From contig JUEM01000008.1 of NCBI GenBank assembly GCA_000817085.1, positions 1 to 64,000 of the forward strand: a DNA stretch of 64,000 nucleotides, in the 5' to 3' direction. Position 1 is the first letter of the stretch, and each line of letters begins with the position of its first letter. This document shows, one piece after another, positions 17,076 to 26,667 of this stretch. Origin of the DNA: a marine actinobacterium MedAcidi-G1. GTDB lineage: Bacteria > Actinomycetota > Acidimicrobiia > Acidimicrobiales > MedAcidi-G1. The notes beneath the pieces are model-generated. The model did no database searches. It was not told the DNA's origin and worked only from the letters and a program-made list of their open reading frames with translations. The position numbers and the translations under genes were made by a program.

Positions 17076-18760
17076 CGAAAGAAGCCTATTTAGACGAAGC
17101 TTTAGAAATAGCTAACAAATGGCTAATTAGTGACCCTGATGAAACTACAAAAGTTGAAACTGAAAAACTTATTTCAGACAAAAATATTGAACTAATTCAA
17201 AGATTTAGCAGCTCTTTAGTCTTCGGTACGGCCGGTATCCGCGGAGCTAGAGGAGCCGGACCGATGAGAATGAATAGGGTTATGATTAGGATAGTAGCAA
17301 CCGCAATCGCGGAAGAACTACTAAGCGATAATCAAAGCGATGAAGCCCCATTAGTAGTAGTAGGTTATGATGCGCGTCATAAGAGCCAGATTTTTGCTCA
17401 AGACTCTGTCAGAGTTTTGGCTACACATGGAGTAAGGAGTTTAATTCTGCCAGGGCCTACACCAACGCCAGTTTTGGCTTACACGTCTTTGTCTAAAAAA
17501 GCTAAAGCCGGAATAATGGTTACTGCTAGTCATAATCCCGCAGAAGATTCTGGTTACAAAGTTTATTGGGACGACGGTGCTCAAATAGCAAATCCAGTTG
17601 ATACAAAAATAGCCCAAAGAATTGATTTCAAGAATCCACCCACTGAAGAATCCTTAGCAGATTATGAAGATGCAATAATCCTTAAGGGAGATGATGAATT
17701 AATCAAAACATATGTAGATTTCGCCTCTTCTTCTGTTTCATCCGAAAGCAAGCGTGAAATAAAACAGATTTATACACCCTTGCATGGGGTTGGTAAAAAA
17801 GTTTTCTTAGATGTTTTTGAAAAGGCAGGATTCGAAAACCCAACGGTAGTTGAAAGCCAAGCAGAACCAGATCCCGACTTCCCGACAGTTTCTTTCCCGA
17901 ACCCTGAAGAGGAAGGTGCTTTAGATCTTGCAGTTGGACTTGCCATTGAAAAAAACGCTGATCTGGTAATCGCAAATGATCCCGATGCAGATCGACTGGC
18001 TATTGTCGCTCGTCATGGAAACAAATGGCGTCACCTCAACGGAAATGAAATAGGCGTTTTATTGGCAGAGCACATTCTTAGTAAAGAACAAGAAGAAGAC
18101 AGACTCGTTGTTACAACAGTTGTATCATCTCGCTTACTTTCTAAAATCGCAGATTTTCATAAAGTTAAGTATGCGGAGACACTTACTGGATTTAAATGGA
18201 TTGTACGTCCAGGAATAGAAGATAAAAGCTCTAGATTCGTTTTTGGGTACGAGGAAGCACTCGGTTTTGCATTAGGTGATTCAGTAAGAGACAAAGACGG
18301 CATTACTTCTGCTTTAGTTTTTGCAGAGTTAGCGGCTGAATTAAAGTCTGAAGACAAGACTGTTGTAGACCTATTAGAAGAATTATGGAATCGGCACGGT
18401 GTTCATAAAACAGCCTTGATTGCAAAGCGACTCGATCCTGAAACAGATATCTCTGCAGACTTTATGTCTCCTTGGAGAACCTCACCACCAGAAAAAATAG
18501 GTGAATTTGCCGTTATAGGGTCGATCGACATGTTAAGTCCCGAATCAGAGTTGCCAGCGACTGACGCTCTCATATTCAATATCTCGAATGGACGAATAGT
18601 TATTCGTCCCAGTGGAACTGAACCAATGGTCAAGGTCTATGTTGAGGTAACAGAATCAGTTATTAACGACGATGTAAGGTCGGCTGAAAGATCAGCAGAC
18701 CATAAGATAGAAGACTTATTACACGGAGTTAGCAGTTTGTTCCAAGTGGAGAAAGATTGA
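17072..18760 (+). CDS. Phosphohexomutase/phosphopentomutase (PGM2-like)
   Basis: A 562-residue alpha-D-phosphohexomutase of the long PGM2-like type. FGTAGIRGARGAGPMRMN opens the first domain. The phosphoserine loop is TASHNPAEDSGYKVYW, the metal site is ANDPDADRLAI, the sugar-binding loop is GYEEALGF, and the phosphate-binding loop is RPSGTEP near the end. Annotated homologues are called phosphomannomutase, but PGM2-type enzymes prefer ribose 1-phosphate and deoxyribose 1-phosphate. Between PNP and DeoC a phosphopentomutase role is the natural reading (inference). GTG start overlapping the PNP stop. Confidence 0.88.
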   Translation: MTKEAYLDEALEIANKWLISDPDETTKVETEKLISDKNIELIQRFSSSLVFGTAGIRGARGAGPMRMNRVMIRIVATAIAEELLSDNQSDEAPLVVVGYDARHKSQIFAQDSVRVLATHGVRSLILPGPTPTPVLAYTSLSKKAKAGIMVTASHNPAEDSGYKVYWDDGAQIANPVDTKIAQRIDFKNPPTEESLADYEDAIILKGDDELIKTYVDFASSSVSSESKREIKQIYTPLHGVGKKVFLDVFEKAGFENPTVVESQAEPDPDFPTVSFPNPEEEGALDLAVGLAIEKNADLVIANDPDADRLAIVARHGNKWRHLNGNEIGVLLAEHILSKEQEEDRLVVTTVVSSRLLSKIADFHKVKYAETLTGFKWIVRPGIEDKSSRFVFGYEEALGFALGDSVRDKDGITSALVFAELAAELKSEDKTVVDLLEELWNRHGVHKTALIAKRLDPETDISADFMSPWRTSPPEKIGEFAVIGSIDMLSPESELPATDALIFNISNGRIVIRPSGTEPMVKVYVEVTESVINDDVRSAERSADHKIEDLLHGVSSLFQVEKD

Positions 18761-19689
18761 TAAAAATGCCTACTTCAAATATTACATTTGGGAAAACTGG
18801 TTCTGCAATAAAAGTCATTCCAGTAGACGAAGTCTCACTCGAGGCTAGAGCAGCGTCTTTAGCAACTCGATCAATAAAAACTAATAGCAAAAGAGCGGCT
18901 CTGCATCTTTCAATTCGTTGTATGGATTTAACTACCCTTGAAGGAGCAGACACCCCAGAAAAAGTTGCCTCATTGTGTCAAAAAGCTAAACGTCCCGATC
19001 CGTCAAATCACGATGTCCCTTCTGTAGCTGCAGTGTGTATTTACCCAGAAATGGTTCACTACGCCGTGAAAGCCACAGAGGGATCAAACGTGAAGGTGGC
19101 AAGTGTTGCCGGTGCTTTCCCAAGTGGACTGTCAACTATTGAAGCACGAATAGCTGATATAGCAGATGCAGTTAAAAGAGGAGCTGATGAAATAGACATA
19201 GTCTTAAATCGTTCAGCTTTTCTCGCTGGTGATGAACAACGAGCTTTTGAAGAGATTGTTGCTTCGAAAGATGCCTGTGGTGAGGCGCATCTTAAAGTTA
19301 TTTTAGAAGTGGGTGAACTAGGTAGTTACGACAAGATCCGTCAAGCCTCAATGCTTGCTATGACTGCTGGCGCTGACTTCATAAAAACTTCAACCGGAAA
19401 GATTTCTCAAGCATCAAGTTTACCCAGAGTGTTGTGTATGGCAGAAGCAGTAAGAGATTTTGCATACCAAACAAATATTTCTGTGGGTATTAAAGCCGCG
19501 GGTGGGATTCGCACAGCGAAGCAAGCTTGGCATTATTTAGTTGTGATCGGAGAAACCTTGGGAACTGAATGGTTGAATCCCGAAATGTTTCGTATTGGCG
19601 CTTCGGGTCTATTAAATGACGTATTGCTCCAATTAAACCGCCTGGACTCGGGTAGCTATAGCGGCCCTGATTACGTAACGGTGGACTAA
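18757..19689 (+). CDS. deoC: Deoxyribose-phosphate aldolase
   Basis: A DeoC of about 310 residues, cleaving 2-deoxyribose 5-phosphate to glyceraldehyde 3-phosphate and acetaldehyde. The TIM barrel carries VASVAGAFPSG, the acid/base region EIDIVLN, the Schiff-base lysine in DFIKTSTGK and the second lysine in GIKAAGGIRT. Two starts are possible: TTG at 18757, overlapping the previous stop and 5 bases after GGAG, or ATG at 18766. The homology is unaffected. It runs about 50 residues longer than Escherichia coli DeoC because of an N-terminal extension. Acetaldehyde it makes could be oxidised by the ALDH encoded next. Confidence 0.93.
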   Translation: MIKMPTSNITFGKTGSAIKVIPVDEVSLEARAASLATRSIKTNSKRAALHLSIRCMDLTTLEGADTPEKVASLCQKAKRPDPSNHDVPSVAAVCIYPEMVHYAVKATEGSNVKVASVAGAFPSGLSTIEARIADIADAVKRGADEIDIVLNRSAFLAGDEQRAFEEIVASKDACGEAHLKVILEVGELGSYDKIRQASMLAMTAGADFIKTSTGKISQASSLPRVLCMAEAVRDFAYQTNISVGIKAAGGIRTAKQAWHYLVVIGETLGTEWLNPEMFRIGASGLLNDVLLQLNRLDSGSYSGPDYVTVD

Positions 19690-21179
19690 TGGGAAATTCA
19701 AACTCTAAAGACGGATCCGCTTTGGAAGATTTTGGGATCGAATATGCATCAGCTATTGAGTCAACAAGCCTTGTAAACATAAAAGACAATTATGGACTTT
19801 TTATTGACGGAGACTTTGTTGCTTCTTCTTCAGGTAAATCCTTCGAAACTTTAGACCCATCAACAGAAAAGTCATTATCTGTAGTCACGGAAGCTTCGCC
19901 AGAGGATGTTGATCGAGCAGTGCAGGCAGCACGTGTTTCTTACGAAAAGTATTGGAAAAAAATGTCTGGAGCAGATAGGGGTAGGTACCTATTCCGGATT
20001 GCACGCCACCTTCAAGAAAGAGCAAGAGAGTTTGCTGTTTTGGAAACCTTAGATGGAGGAAAACCTATAAAAGAAAGTCGAGACGTCGACCTTCCTTTAG
20101 CAGCTGCTCATTTTTTCTATCATGCCGGCTGGGCAGATAAATTAGAGTATGCATTCCCCCAAAGAGAGTTAGAACCACATGGTGTTGTAGGACAGATAAT
20201 CCCATGGAACTTCCCTTTATTGATGGCGGCGTGGAAATTAGCTCCAGCACTGGCTTGTGGAAATACTGTTGTTTTAAAACCCGCAGAAACCACACCATTA
20301 ACCGCCTTATTGCTAGCTGAAGTAATAAGAGATGTGGATTTACCACCAGGTGTAATAAATATAGTTACAGGAGCTGGGGAGACCGGTTCCGCGATAGTTG
20401 AACATCCAGAAGTCAACAAGCTTGCTTTTACAGGTTCCACCGAAGTGGGTAAGTTGATCCAACGTTCAGCGGTAAAGCGTAATTTACCTTTGACATTGGA
20501 GCTCGGAGGAAAGGCACCGCATGTTATTTTTGAAGATGCGGCATTAGATCAAGCAATCGAAGGAGTTATTAACGGCATTTTCTTCAATCAGGGTCACGTT
20601 TGTTGTGCTGGATCAAGATTACTGGTTCAAGAATCAATTGCTGATAATTTTATAGATCGGCTCCAGAAGCGAATTGAGTTATTACGGGTCGGAAACCCGT
20701 TAGATAAAAATACTGATATTGGCGCAATAAATTCAAAAGCCCAACTAGAAAGAATTGACCAACTCGTCAAAGCAGGTATTGAGGAGGGCGCTGAGGTGTT
20801 TAAACCTTCTTGTTCTTTACCAGACAACGGGTATTGGTATCCTCCAACAGTATTAACTGGAGTTCAGCAGAGTCATCGTGTTGCCCGGGAAGAGATATTT
20901 GGACCTGTATTAGTGGTACAAACATTTCGAACTCCTGAAGAAGCTCTAGAAAAGGCAAACAACACCCCTTATGGTCTTTCCGCTGGGATATGGACTGAAA
21001 AAGGGTCATTGATCCACTGGATGGCAGAGCGCTTGAGAGCAGGCGTAATTTGGGCTAATACATTTAACAAGTTTGATCCAGCTAGCCCTTTTGGTGGTTA
21101 CAAAGAAAGTGGTTTCGGTCGTGAAGGCGGAATGCACGGTTTAGGCGCTTATTTAAAAAATACTGGGGGTAGCTCATAG
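19689..21179 (+). CDS. Aldehyde dehydrogenase (NAD(P)-dependent)
   Basis: A 496-residue complete ALDH. It shows the NAD-binding IIPWNFPLLMAAWKLAPALACGN region (read in two parts), GSTEVGKLI, the general-base glutamate in LELGGKAPH, the catalytic cysteine in GHVCCAGSRL and the C-terminal EIFGPVL and FGGYKESGFGREGG. Its ATG overlaps the deoC stop by one base. Position after deoC suggests oxidation of acetaldehyde or another deoxyribose-derived aldehyde (inference). It is followed, again with one-base overlap, by a half-length ALDH-like gene, an arrangement I recall from other actinobacterial deoC loci. Confidence 0.9.
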   Translation: MGNSNSKDGSALEDFGIEYASAIESTSLVNIKDNYGLFIDGDFVASSSGKSFETLDPSTEKSLSVVTEASPEDVDRAVQAARVSYEKYWKKMSGADRGRYLFRIARHLQERAREFAVLETLDGGKPIKESRDVDLPLAAAHFFYHAGWADKLEYAFPQRELEPHGVVGQIIPWNFPLLMAAWKLAPALACGNTVVLKPAETTPLTALLLAEVIRDVDLPPGVINIVTGAGETGSAIVEHPEVNKLAFTGSTEVGKLIQRSAVKRNLPLTLELGGKAPHVIFEDAALDQAIEGVINGIFFNQGHVCCAGSRLLVQESIADNFIDRLQKRIELLRVGNPLDKNTDIGAINSKAQLERIDQLVKAGIEEGAEVFKPSCSLPDNGYWYPPTVLTGVQQSHRVAREEIFGPVLVVQTFRTPEEALEKANNTPYGLSAGIWTEKGSLIHWMAERLRAGVIWANTFNKFDPASPFGGYKESGFGREGGMHGLGAYLKNTGGSS

Positions 21180-22024
21180 TGTCAGGAAAAATCCCTATAG
21201 CAAAAACGTACAAACTTTTTATTAATGGAGCATTTCCACGCTCAGAATCAGGCCGAACTTTTTCTGTAGATAATCCTGAGGGTGAATTGATAGCAAATGT
21301 TTCTCAAGCTTCTAGAAAAGATTTCCGTGAAGCGGTTCGTGCCGCTAGATCAGCACAATCCCCTTGGGCTTCAAGGACTGCTTACAATAGAGGCCAGATC
21401 CTTTATCGTGTTGCTGAAATGTTGGAATCTAGAAAAATTGAATTTGTAGAGTTGCTTAAAAATATTGGTCTAAATAGTAAAGCAGCTAAAAGCGAAGTAG
21501 AAGAAGCAATACATAGATGGGTGTGGTATGCGGGTTGGTCCGATAAATACAGTCAAGTACTGGGATCTGTTAATCCAGTATCAGGTCCATATTTTAATTT
21601 CACGGTTCCCGAACCAACTGGCGTAGTCGGAATAATAGCCCCGGCTGAACCATCCATGATGGGGTTGGTCTCCAGGCTTGCACCGGCAATAGTTAGTGGA
21701 AATACAGTGGTGGTGGTTTCTCAAGGTCAAAGTTCACTCACCTCCATTACGATTGGGGAGGTATTAGCTACATCAGATGTGCCTGAAGGAGTAGTTAATA
21801 TATTGACCGGTGATCAATCAGAACTACTTCCATGGATGATTGGGCATATGGACGTCAATGCAGTTGATATAAGTGGAATCAGTCCTGAAACTGATCACAC
21901 TTTACTTGAAGAGGCTTCTTTAAACGTTAAGCGTGTCGTCTCACGAAAAGTAGAGGAAGAGAGTTTAGAACTAATTTCTGATTTTTTAGAAATGAAAACG
22001 ATATGGCATCCAGTAGGTAGATAA
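21179..22024 (+). CDS. Half-length ALDH-like protein lacking the catalytic cysteine domain
   Basis: A 281-residue protein clearly homologous to the first half of ALDH: KLFINGAFPRSESGRTF, AARSAQSPWASRTAYNRGQI, EPTGVVGIIAPAEPSMMGLV and GVVNILTGDQSELLPWMIGH. It stops after the NAD-binding domain. The glutamate-containing ELGGK motif and the cysteine domain are absent, so it cannot be an ordinary ALDH. The end is a clean TAA with no ALDH-like sequence in the 4 bases before the next gene, so this is not a local frameshift. GTG start overlapping the upstream ALDH stop. Likely a regulatory or structural partner of the full ALDH, or of DeoC (inference). Confidence 0.8.
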   Translation: MSGKIPIAKTYKLFINGAFPRSESGRTFSVDNPEGELIANVSQASRKDFREAVRAARSAQSPWASRTAYNRGQILYRVAEMLESRKIEFVELLKNIGLNSKAAKSEVEEAIHRWVWYAGWSDKYSQVLGSVNPVSGPYFNFTVPEPTGVVGIIAPAEPSMMGLVSRLAPAIVSGNTVVVVSQGQSSLTSITIGEVLATSDVPEGVVNILTGDQSELLPWMIGHMDVNAVDISGISPETDHTLLEEASLNVKRVVSRKVEEESLELISDFLEMKTIWHPVGR

Positions 22025-22028
22025 TTTT

Positions 22029-23303
22029 TTAAATAGAAATTTTGTCAATAAGTAATGGCAGAACATCTGGCGCGGAGCCCGATATTTCGATAGCACCTTC
22101 TAGAGCTTCTATGGCAGAATCAAAACAGTCTTCTTCGTCTCCATGGAGCTCTAGAATAGGTTCTCCTTTGTTGACATAATCACCTGGCTTGTACATGCAG
22201 ACCACACCAGCGGTAGGACTAACTGAATCCTCTTTTTTGGCTCGTCCTGCTCCCAACCGCCAAGCAGCAAAACCTACAGAACGACAGTCCAATTTACTTA
22301 GGTAGCCAGTATCTAAAGCATCAACAGTTTTTTTGTATTTAGCTACAGGAAGCCCCTTTGACAAGTCCCCACCCTGAGCTGAAACCATTCTCTCGAAGAC
22401 CTCTCTTGGCTTTCCTGATGCAAGCATTTCTCTGGGGTCTAAATCCACTTCACAAAGTTCGAGCATCTCTTGCGCTAATGCCAAAGTAACTTCAATAAGA
22501 TCTTCAGGCCCTCCCCCTTCTAGAACTTCGATAGATTCTGAAACCTCTAGAGCATTACCAGCCGAATTACCTAAAACAGTTTCCATTGAAGTAATCAAGG
22601 CAACCGTTCTCATTCCCGAATTTTCGCCTAGTTCGACCATTGTTTCAGCTAATAAACGTGCTTGTTCAAAGCTGACCATGAAAGCCCCAGAGCCAGTTTT
22701 CACGTCTAAAACAAGAGCTTCGGTTCCTTCCGCAATTTTTTTTGACATTATTGAACTTGCAATAAGAGGAATCGAGTCAACAGTATGGGTAACGTCTCGC
22801 AACGCATATAAACGTCTGTCTGCAGGATTTATATTTTCATTTGCAGCCGCAATAATTCCTCCAATTTCGCGAAGTTGCGTTAGCATCTTTTCTTCACTTA
22901 GAGAAGCGGTCCAACCAGATATTGCTTCCATTTTGTCTAGAGTTCCCCCACCGTGACCCAACCCGCGACCAGACAACTGAGGAACTGCTAAACCACAGCT
23001 AGCGATTAAAGGTACGAGAACAAGAGAAACTTTGTCACCCACGCCCCCGGTCGAGTGCTTGTCAACTGTCTTCTTGCCGACATCACTTAGATCCAAAGTC
23101 ACACCCGAATCAACCATTGCTTTTGTCCAATTAGTTAATTCTTCGGGCTCCATTCCATTGAAAAAGATTGACATTGCTAAAGCAGCTGCTTGCTCGTCTG
23201 GTATATACCCACCCTCAGAAAAGTTCTTTATAAACCATTCGATTTGCTCTCCAGTTAAGGCACCGCCATCTCTTTTAGTTTGAATTATTTCTATGACATC
23301 CAT
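22029..23303 (-). CDS. deoA: Thymidine/pyrimidine-nucleoside phosphorylase
   Basis: A 424-residue pyrimidine nucleoside phosphorylase (thymidine, deoxyuridine or uridine + Pi to base plus pentose 1-phosphate). The signature LSGRGLGHGGGTLDKMEAI is complete and the phosphate site KHSTGGVGDKVSL is intact. The N-terminal helical domain begins VIEIIQTKRDGGALT, as in the family, and the C-terminal GDYVNKGEPILELHG segment matches the PYNP C-terminal domain. Start ATG at 23303, eight bases after the cytidine deaminase stop: one operon. It converges on the half-ALDH gene with a 4-base gap. Confidence 0.93.
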   Translation of the reverse strand: MDVIEIIQTKRDGGALTGEQIEWFIKNFSEGGYIPDEQAAALAMSIFFNGMEPEELTNWTKAMVDSGVTLDLSDVGKKTVDKHSTGGVGDKVSLVLVPLIASCGLAVPQLSGRGLGHGGGTLDKMEAISGWTASLSEEKMLTQLREIGGIIAAANENINPADRRLYALRDVTHTVDSIPLIASSIMSKKIAEGTEALVLDVKTGSGAFMVSFEQARLLAETMVELGENSGMRTVALITSMETVLGNSAGNALEVSESIEVLEGGGPEDLIEVTLALAQEMLELCEVDLDPREMLASGKPREVFERMVSAQGGDLSKGLPVAKYKKTVDALDTGYLSKLDCRSVGFAAWRLGAGRAKKEDSVSPTAGVVCMYKPGDYVNKGEPILELHGDEEDCFDSAIEALEGAIEISGSAPDVLPLLIDKISI

Positions 23304-23310
23304 TGAATAT

Positions 23311-23718
23311 CTACCCGTCGCGGTCCTTGAGGTCGTCGACTGTAAAAGGGTCTATCAGAAGATCAACTATAGATTTAGGCCCACCAGGTCCATCAACGAT
23401 TAATTCCTTTCCCCCTGCTTCTATCAGAAGTTGACGGCAACGACCGCACGGGGCTAGTGCTTCCCCTTCGGGATTAGATGCCACAGCCGCGATTAATTTA
23501 CCGGCCTTCCTTTTATGTAGCTCGCTTATCATGCCGCATTCAGCACAGAGAGTCAGACCAATTGAAGCATTCTCGACATTACAACCCGTCACAATTTCTC
23601 CACTATCTGTCAATCCGGCCGCACCAACAGGAAAATTGGAATAAGGGGCATAAGCCATTTTCGCCACCTCTTTTGCTTTGATGCGTAAGTTTTCCCAATT
23701 AATTTCGTTACTACTCAT
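23311..23718 (-). CDS. cdd: Cytidine deaminase
   Basis: A 135-residue homotetrameric-type cytidine deaminase, converting (deoxy)cytidine to (deoxy)uridine. The zinc site is explicit: C-A-E in TLCAECG, with the catalytic glutamate, and PCGRC. The substrate loop SNFPVGAAG and the GCNVENASIG motif are present. Length matches short tetrameric Cdds (about 130). It heads an operon with the pyrimidine phosphorylase gene, giving cytidine to uridine to uracil. Confidence 0.93.
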   Translation of the reverse strand: MSSNEINWENLRIKAKEVAKMAYAPYSNFPVGAAGLTDSGEIVTGCNVENASIGLTLCAECGMISELHKRKAGKLIAAVASNPEGEALAPCGRCRQLLIEAGGKELIVDGPGGPKSIVDLLIDPFTVDDLKDRDG

Positions 23719-23774
23719 AAAATCATCCTGCCAGAAGGACTAGGAATATACATACACGCAGGTTGGTAAAGCTT

Positions 23775-24674
23775 TTAATTTTTAGAAAGAGTGATACCGA
23801 ATCTGGCCATTGAAGTGGAAGCAATTAATAAAACCCAGACTGCGCAAGCACCTAGCAAGTGAGCAGTCACAACTGCACTAGAGCTAACCTCGGTGAAAAC
23901 ATGAACTGCTCCTAACAAGACATTAATTCCATATGCTATTGCAGCAAGGTATACGATAAGCCTCTCGTTTTTTGGCCTGTGCCTTTTTATAGTGTTGGAT
24001 ACTAAATATGCAATGTAAATAATTCCTAATCCAGCAGCAAACCTATGAAGATAATGAACAAATGTGTATTGGTCCGACATGTCAGGTTTTAACTGGTTGT
24101 TGACTAGGGGCCAGCCAGAAAAATATCGATTATGAACGTACGCTCCTAGCAGTAATAGAGCATACGAACCAAATGCCCCCAAAGCCAGTAGGCGACTCCA
24201 ACCCGTAGTATCGGTTGCTTTTAAATTTTCATTTTTGTTTGTTGATACCAGAACTGCAATTACTGCCAATAAAGCTATTACCACCATTGAGATAGCTAGA
24301 TGTATAGCTACTAGATCGGAGTCCAGATCTGCTTTAACTACGCCTCTACCAATGAGTGCCTGTACGACAACAGCCACAACGGCAGCGAAAGATAACTTTA
24401 AAGCAGTTTGGTTATTACGAAAATTTTTTCTTATGCTTATAGCCGTCGACAAAATTAGAATTCCTACAATTGCTGCTACCCACCTATGTAACCACTCAAC
24501 AACCATGTGGTATTCGCCTCGCGGAAGAAGGCCCCCTAATAGACCGTCTTCGCATAATGGCCATCTATCGGAACACCCGTATCCACTCCCGCTACCGCGT
24601 GTGAAACCACCAATTCCAATCAAAACAAAAGTTGTTAGAAGCGATATTCGAGCAAGCCGGTTAGTACTGTTCAC
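23775..24674 (-). CDS. ctaA: Heme A synthase (COX15/CtaA)
   Basis: A 299-residue polytopic membrane protein of the COX15/CtaA family, which oxidises the heme O methyl group to make heme A for aa3-type cytochrome oxidase. About eight membrane segments can be seen. The first extracytoplasmic loop has the redox cysteine pair C34 and C41 (GCSDRWPLC), then HMVVEWLHRW with the conserved glutamate and heme histidine. A second histidine pair lies in FVHYLHR and later VHVF ... TAHLL. Starts with GTG at 24674. Implies aerobic respiration. No other oxidase genes are adjacent. Confidence 0.9.
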   Translation of the reverse strand: MNSTNRLARISLLTTFVLIGIGGFTRGSGSGYGCSDRWPLCEDGLLGGLLPRGEYHMVVEWLHRWVAAIVGILILSTAISIRKNFRNNQTALKLSFAAVVAVVVQALIGRGVVKADLDSDLVAIHLAISMVVIALLAVIAVLVSTNKNENLKATDTTGWSRLLALGAFGSYALLLLGAYVHNRYFSGWPLVNNQLKPDMSDQYTFVHYLHRFAAGLGIIYIAYLVSNTIKRHRPKNERLIVYLAAIAYGINVLLGAVHVFTEVSSSAVVTAHLLGACAVWVLLIASTSMARFGITLSKN

Positions 24675-24732
24675 ATTTTGATGTTACGAGCATCTTAGAT
24701 AGTGGCAACTGTAATATTTGACACTCCACTGC

Positions 24733-26655
24733 TTATGGCTCGATAATTGGCCAGAATAAGGGAAAATCAGTAAAAGTTTCCCATAAATTTAGTATTTTTT
24801 CACTATCACCGCTGATTTTGACCCTTTCATCTCCAATAGCTTGAGATAGAGAATATTCAGTGGCTATGAGTTCCTCGATAACATCTCGTGAAGAACTAAC
24901 TATTACGTCTGCACTTTTTGAAAAGGAACCAATCTTAGAATGAAGTGTTCCATTCGATAATTCAAGTAAAGCAGTTTCGCCTGTATCAGTAAACGACCAA
25001 TTTATAAGTACAGGACCTAGCTTTATAGCACTAGGACCATCAACTTTTACAGCTAAGAAATCAAAGATTTGGCCTAATGTCATTCCTTTTGCAACTTCTA
25101 AACGAGGCCTTTGAAGAACGGGAATATTGATACTTCCATTTCTTAATTCTTGAGCTCCCGTAAGGTAGATGTCGCGCCAAGGCCCCGATTCTGCTTGATA
25201 AGCAAGCTGTTCAAATGCATCTGCTTGCAGCAGTCGAACTTGGTTATTTTGAGGATCAGCAAATACTGCATGTCTTAAAACTTCAGCCACCCATCTATAG
25301 TCACCTGATTCAAAAGCAGCTCTGGCTTTTTCCAAAAGTGCATCAATCCCTCCCATAAAATCGACGTATTTTTTCCCTGCATCGACAGGTGTAAAAGGAT
25401 CCAGGCTGGAAGGATGCCCATCATAAAACCCTATGTATCTCTGATAGACCGCTCGTACGTTATGGCTTACCGTTCCATAATAACCATGACACATATAGTC
25501 ATCCCAAAGACCCGGTGGTAAATCAACCTCTGCAGCAATTTCGTTAGGGGTGTAACCAAGATTCGCTAATCGCATAGCCTGATCATGCAACCATCTATAA
25601 AGGTCCCTTTGCCTAGTCAAATAACCCTTTACAGCCTCTTGTCCCCAATGAGGCCAACCGTGACTGGCGAAAACTATTTGAGACGAATCACCCCACCTAT
25701 CAATCGCTTCGTCTATATACCTGCTCCATTGAAGTGAATCTCTGACAAGTGCTCCTCTTAGAGTTAGAACATTATGCATAGTTCCGGAACAATTTTCAGC
25801 CATACATAAGACTTCATATTCGGGGAAAAAGAAATGCATTTCGGCCGGTGCTTCAGATTCAGGTGTCAGTTGGAATTCTATTTTTACTCCATCAAGAGTT
25901 AATTCTTGACCTGTTTCAGTTATTTCAATTGTTGGCGGCACTAGAGCCGAAGAGCCGGTAGGAATACCTTTGCCTAGTCCTTGATCCACATGACCTTTTT
26001 CATTCCAGGGTAAAAGCATTCCAAATTGATAAGTAGCTCGCCTCCCCATAACCGGTGCTGCTATTACATTTTCTGCGACTGCTTCGTGTAAGAAACCCTC
26101 GGGTGCAACAATCGGGATGTTCTCTTTTTCGATGCGAGATCTTTCGATGATTCCTAAAATGCCGCCATAGTGGTCTAAGTGAGAATGGGTATAGATAACA
26201 GCACTAATTTCACGAAACCCTAGATGTTCAGTAACCAGTTCATAAGCTGCAGCGGCTGTTTCAGCCGTGGTTAAAGGATCAATTACAACCCAACCGGTTT
26301 CACCACGAATGAAGGTCACATTTGATGTATCAAAACCACGAACCTGATAGAAATCTTCACAAATTTCGTAAAGTCCATGCTGGGCATTCAAACCGGCCTG
26401 ACGCCATAAAGAAGGATTTACAGTTTCAGGAGCTTGTCCTTTAACAAAATCGGATTTCGAAAGATCCCATGAAATAGGTTGCCAGGCATTTGGTTCTTGC
26501 TTTTCAATAATGGGATTCTTGCGAGTTGCTATAAAACCTCTAGCTACATTAGATGCATCAGTCCCGTCGTCCATGGGAAGAGTTTTTCGGAAATCAGTAT
26601 TTTTTTTCTTTGTATATTCAGTCGCTTCTTTTGGTTCTGGGTTTTCTTCTTCCAT
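24733..26655 (-). CDS. Linear alkylsulfatase (SdsA1-like, metallo-beta-lactamase fold)
   Basis: A 640-residue type III alkylsulfatase, which hydrolyses alkyl sulfate esters such as dodecyl sulfate to alcohol and sulfate using two zinc ions. The zinc motif is H157-S-H159-L-D161-H162 in THSHLDHYGG. The linking glutamate/histidine region is CMAENCSGTMHN, followed by FASHGWPHWG. A helical dimerisation domain and a C-terminal SCP2-like lipid-binding domain (about 515-640) follow, the normal SdsA1 order. The N-terminus is charged (EEENPEPKEATEYTKKK), with no signal peptide, unlike secreted SdsA1. It is 12 bases downstream of the acyl-CoA dehydrogenase gene. Confidence 0.9.
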   Translation of the reverse strand: MEEENPEPKEATEYTKKKNTDFRKTLPMDDGTDASNVARGFIATRKNPIIEKQEPNAWQPISWDLSKSDFVKGQAPETVNPSLWRQAGLNAQHGLYEICEDFYQVRGFDTSNVTFIRGETGWVVIDPLTTAETAAAAYELVTEHLGFREISAVIYTHSHLDHYGGILGIIERSRIEKENIPIVAPEGFLHEAVAENVIAAPVMGRRATYQFGMLLPWNEKGHVDQGLGKGIPTGSSALVPPTIEITETGQELTLDGVKIEFQLTPESEAPAEMHFFFPEYEVLCMAENCSGTMHNVLTLRGALVRDSLQWSRYIDEAIDRWGDSSQIVFASHGWPHWGQEAVKGYLTRQRDLYRWLHDQAMRLANLGYTPNEIAAEVDLPPGLWDDYMCHGYYGTVSHNVRAVYQRYIGFYDGHPSSLDPFTPVDAGKKYVDFMGGIDALLEKARAAFESGDYRWVAEVLRHAVFADPQNNQVRLLQADAFEQLAYQAESGPWRDIYLTGAQELRNGSINIPVLQRPRLEVAKGMTLGQIFDFLAVKVDGPSAIKLGPVLINWSFTDTGETALLELSNGTLHSKIGSFSKSADVIVSSSRDVIEELIATEYSLSQAIGDERVKISGDSEKILNLWETFTDFPLFWPIIEP

Positions 26656-26667
26656 ACGGGGCCAGAA

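Noticed and set aside
22022-22028. Recoding or frameshift at the end of the half-ALDH
   Set aside because: It ends in TAA and only four bases separate it from the next gene, so there is no missing second half to read into.
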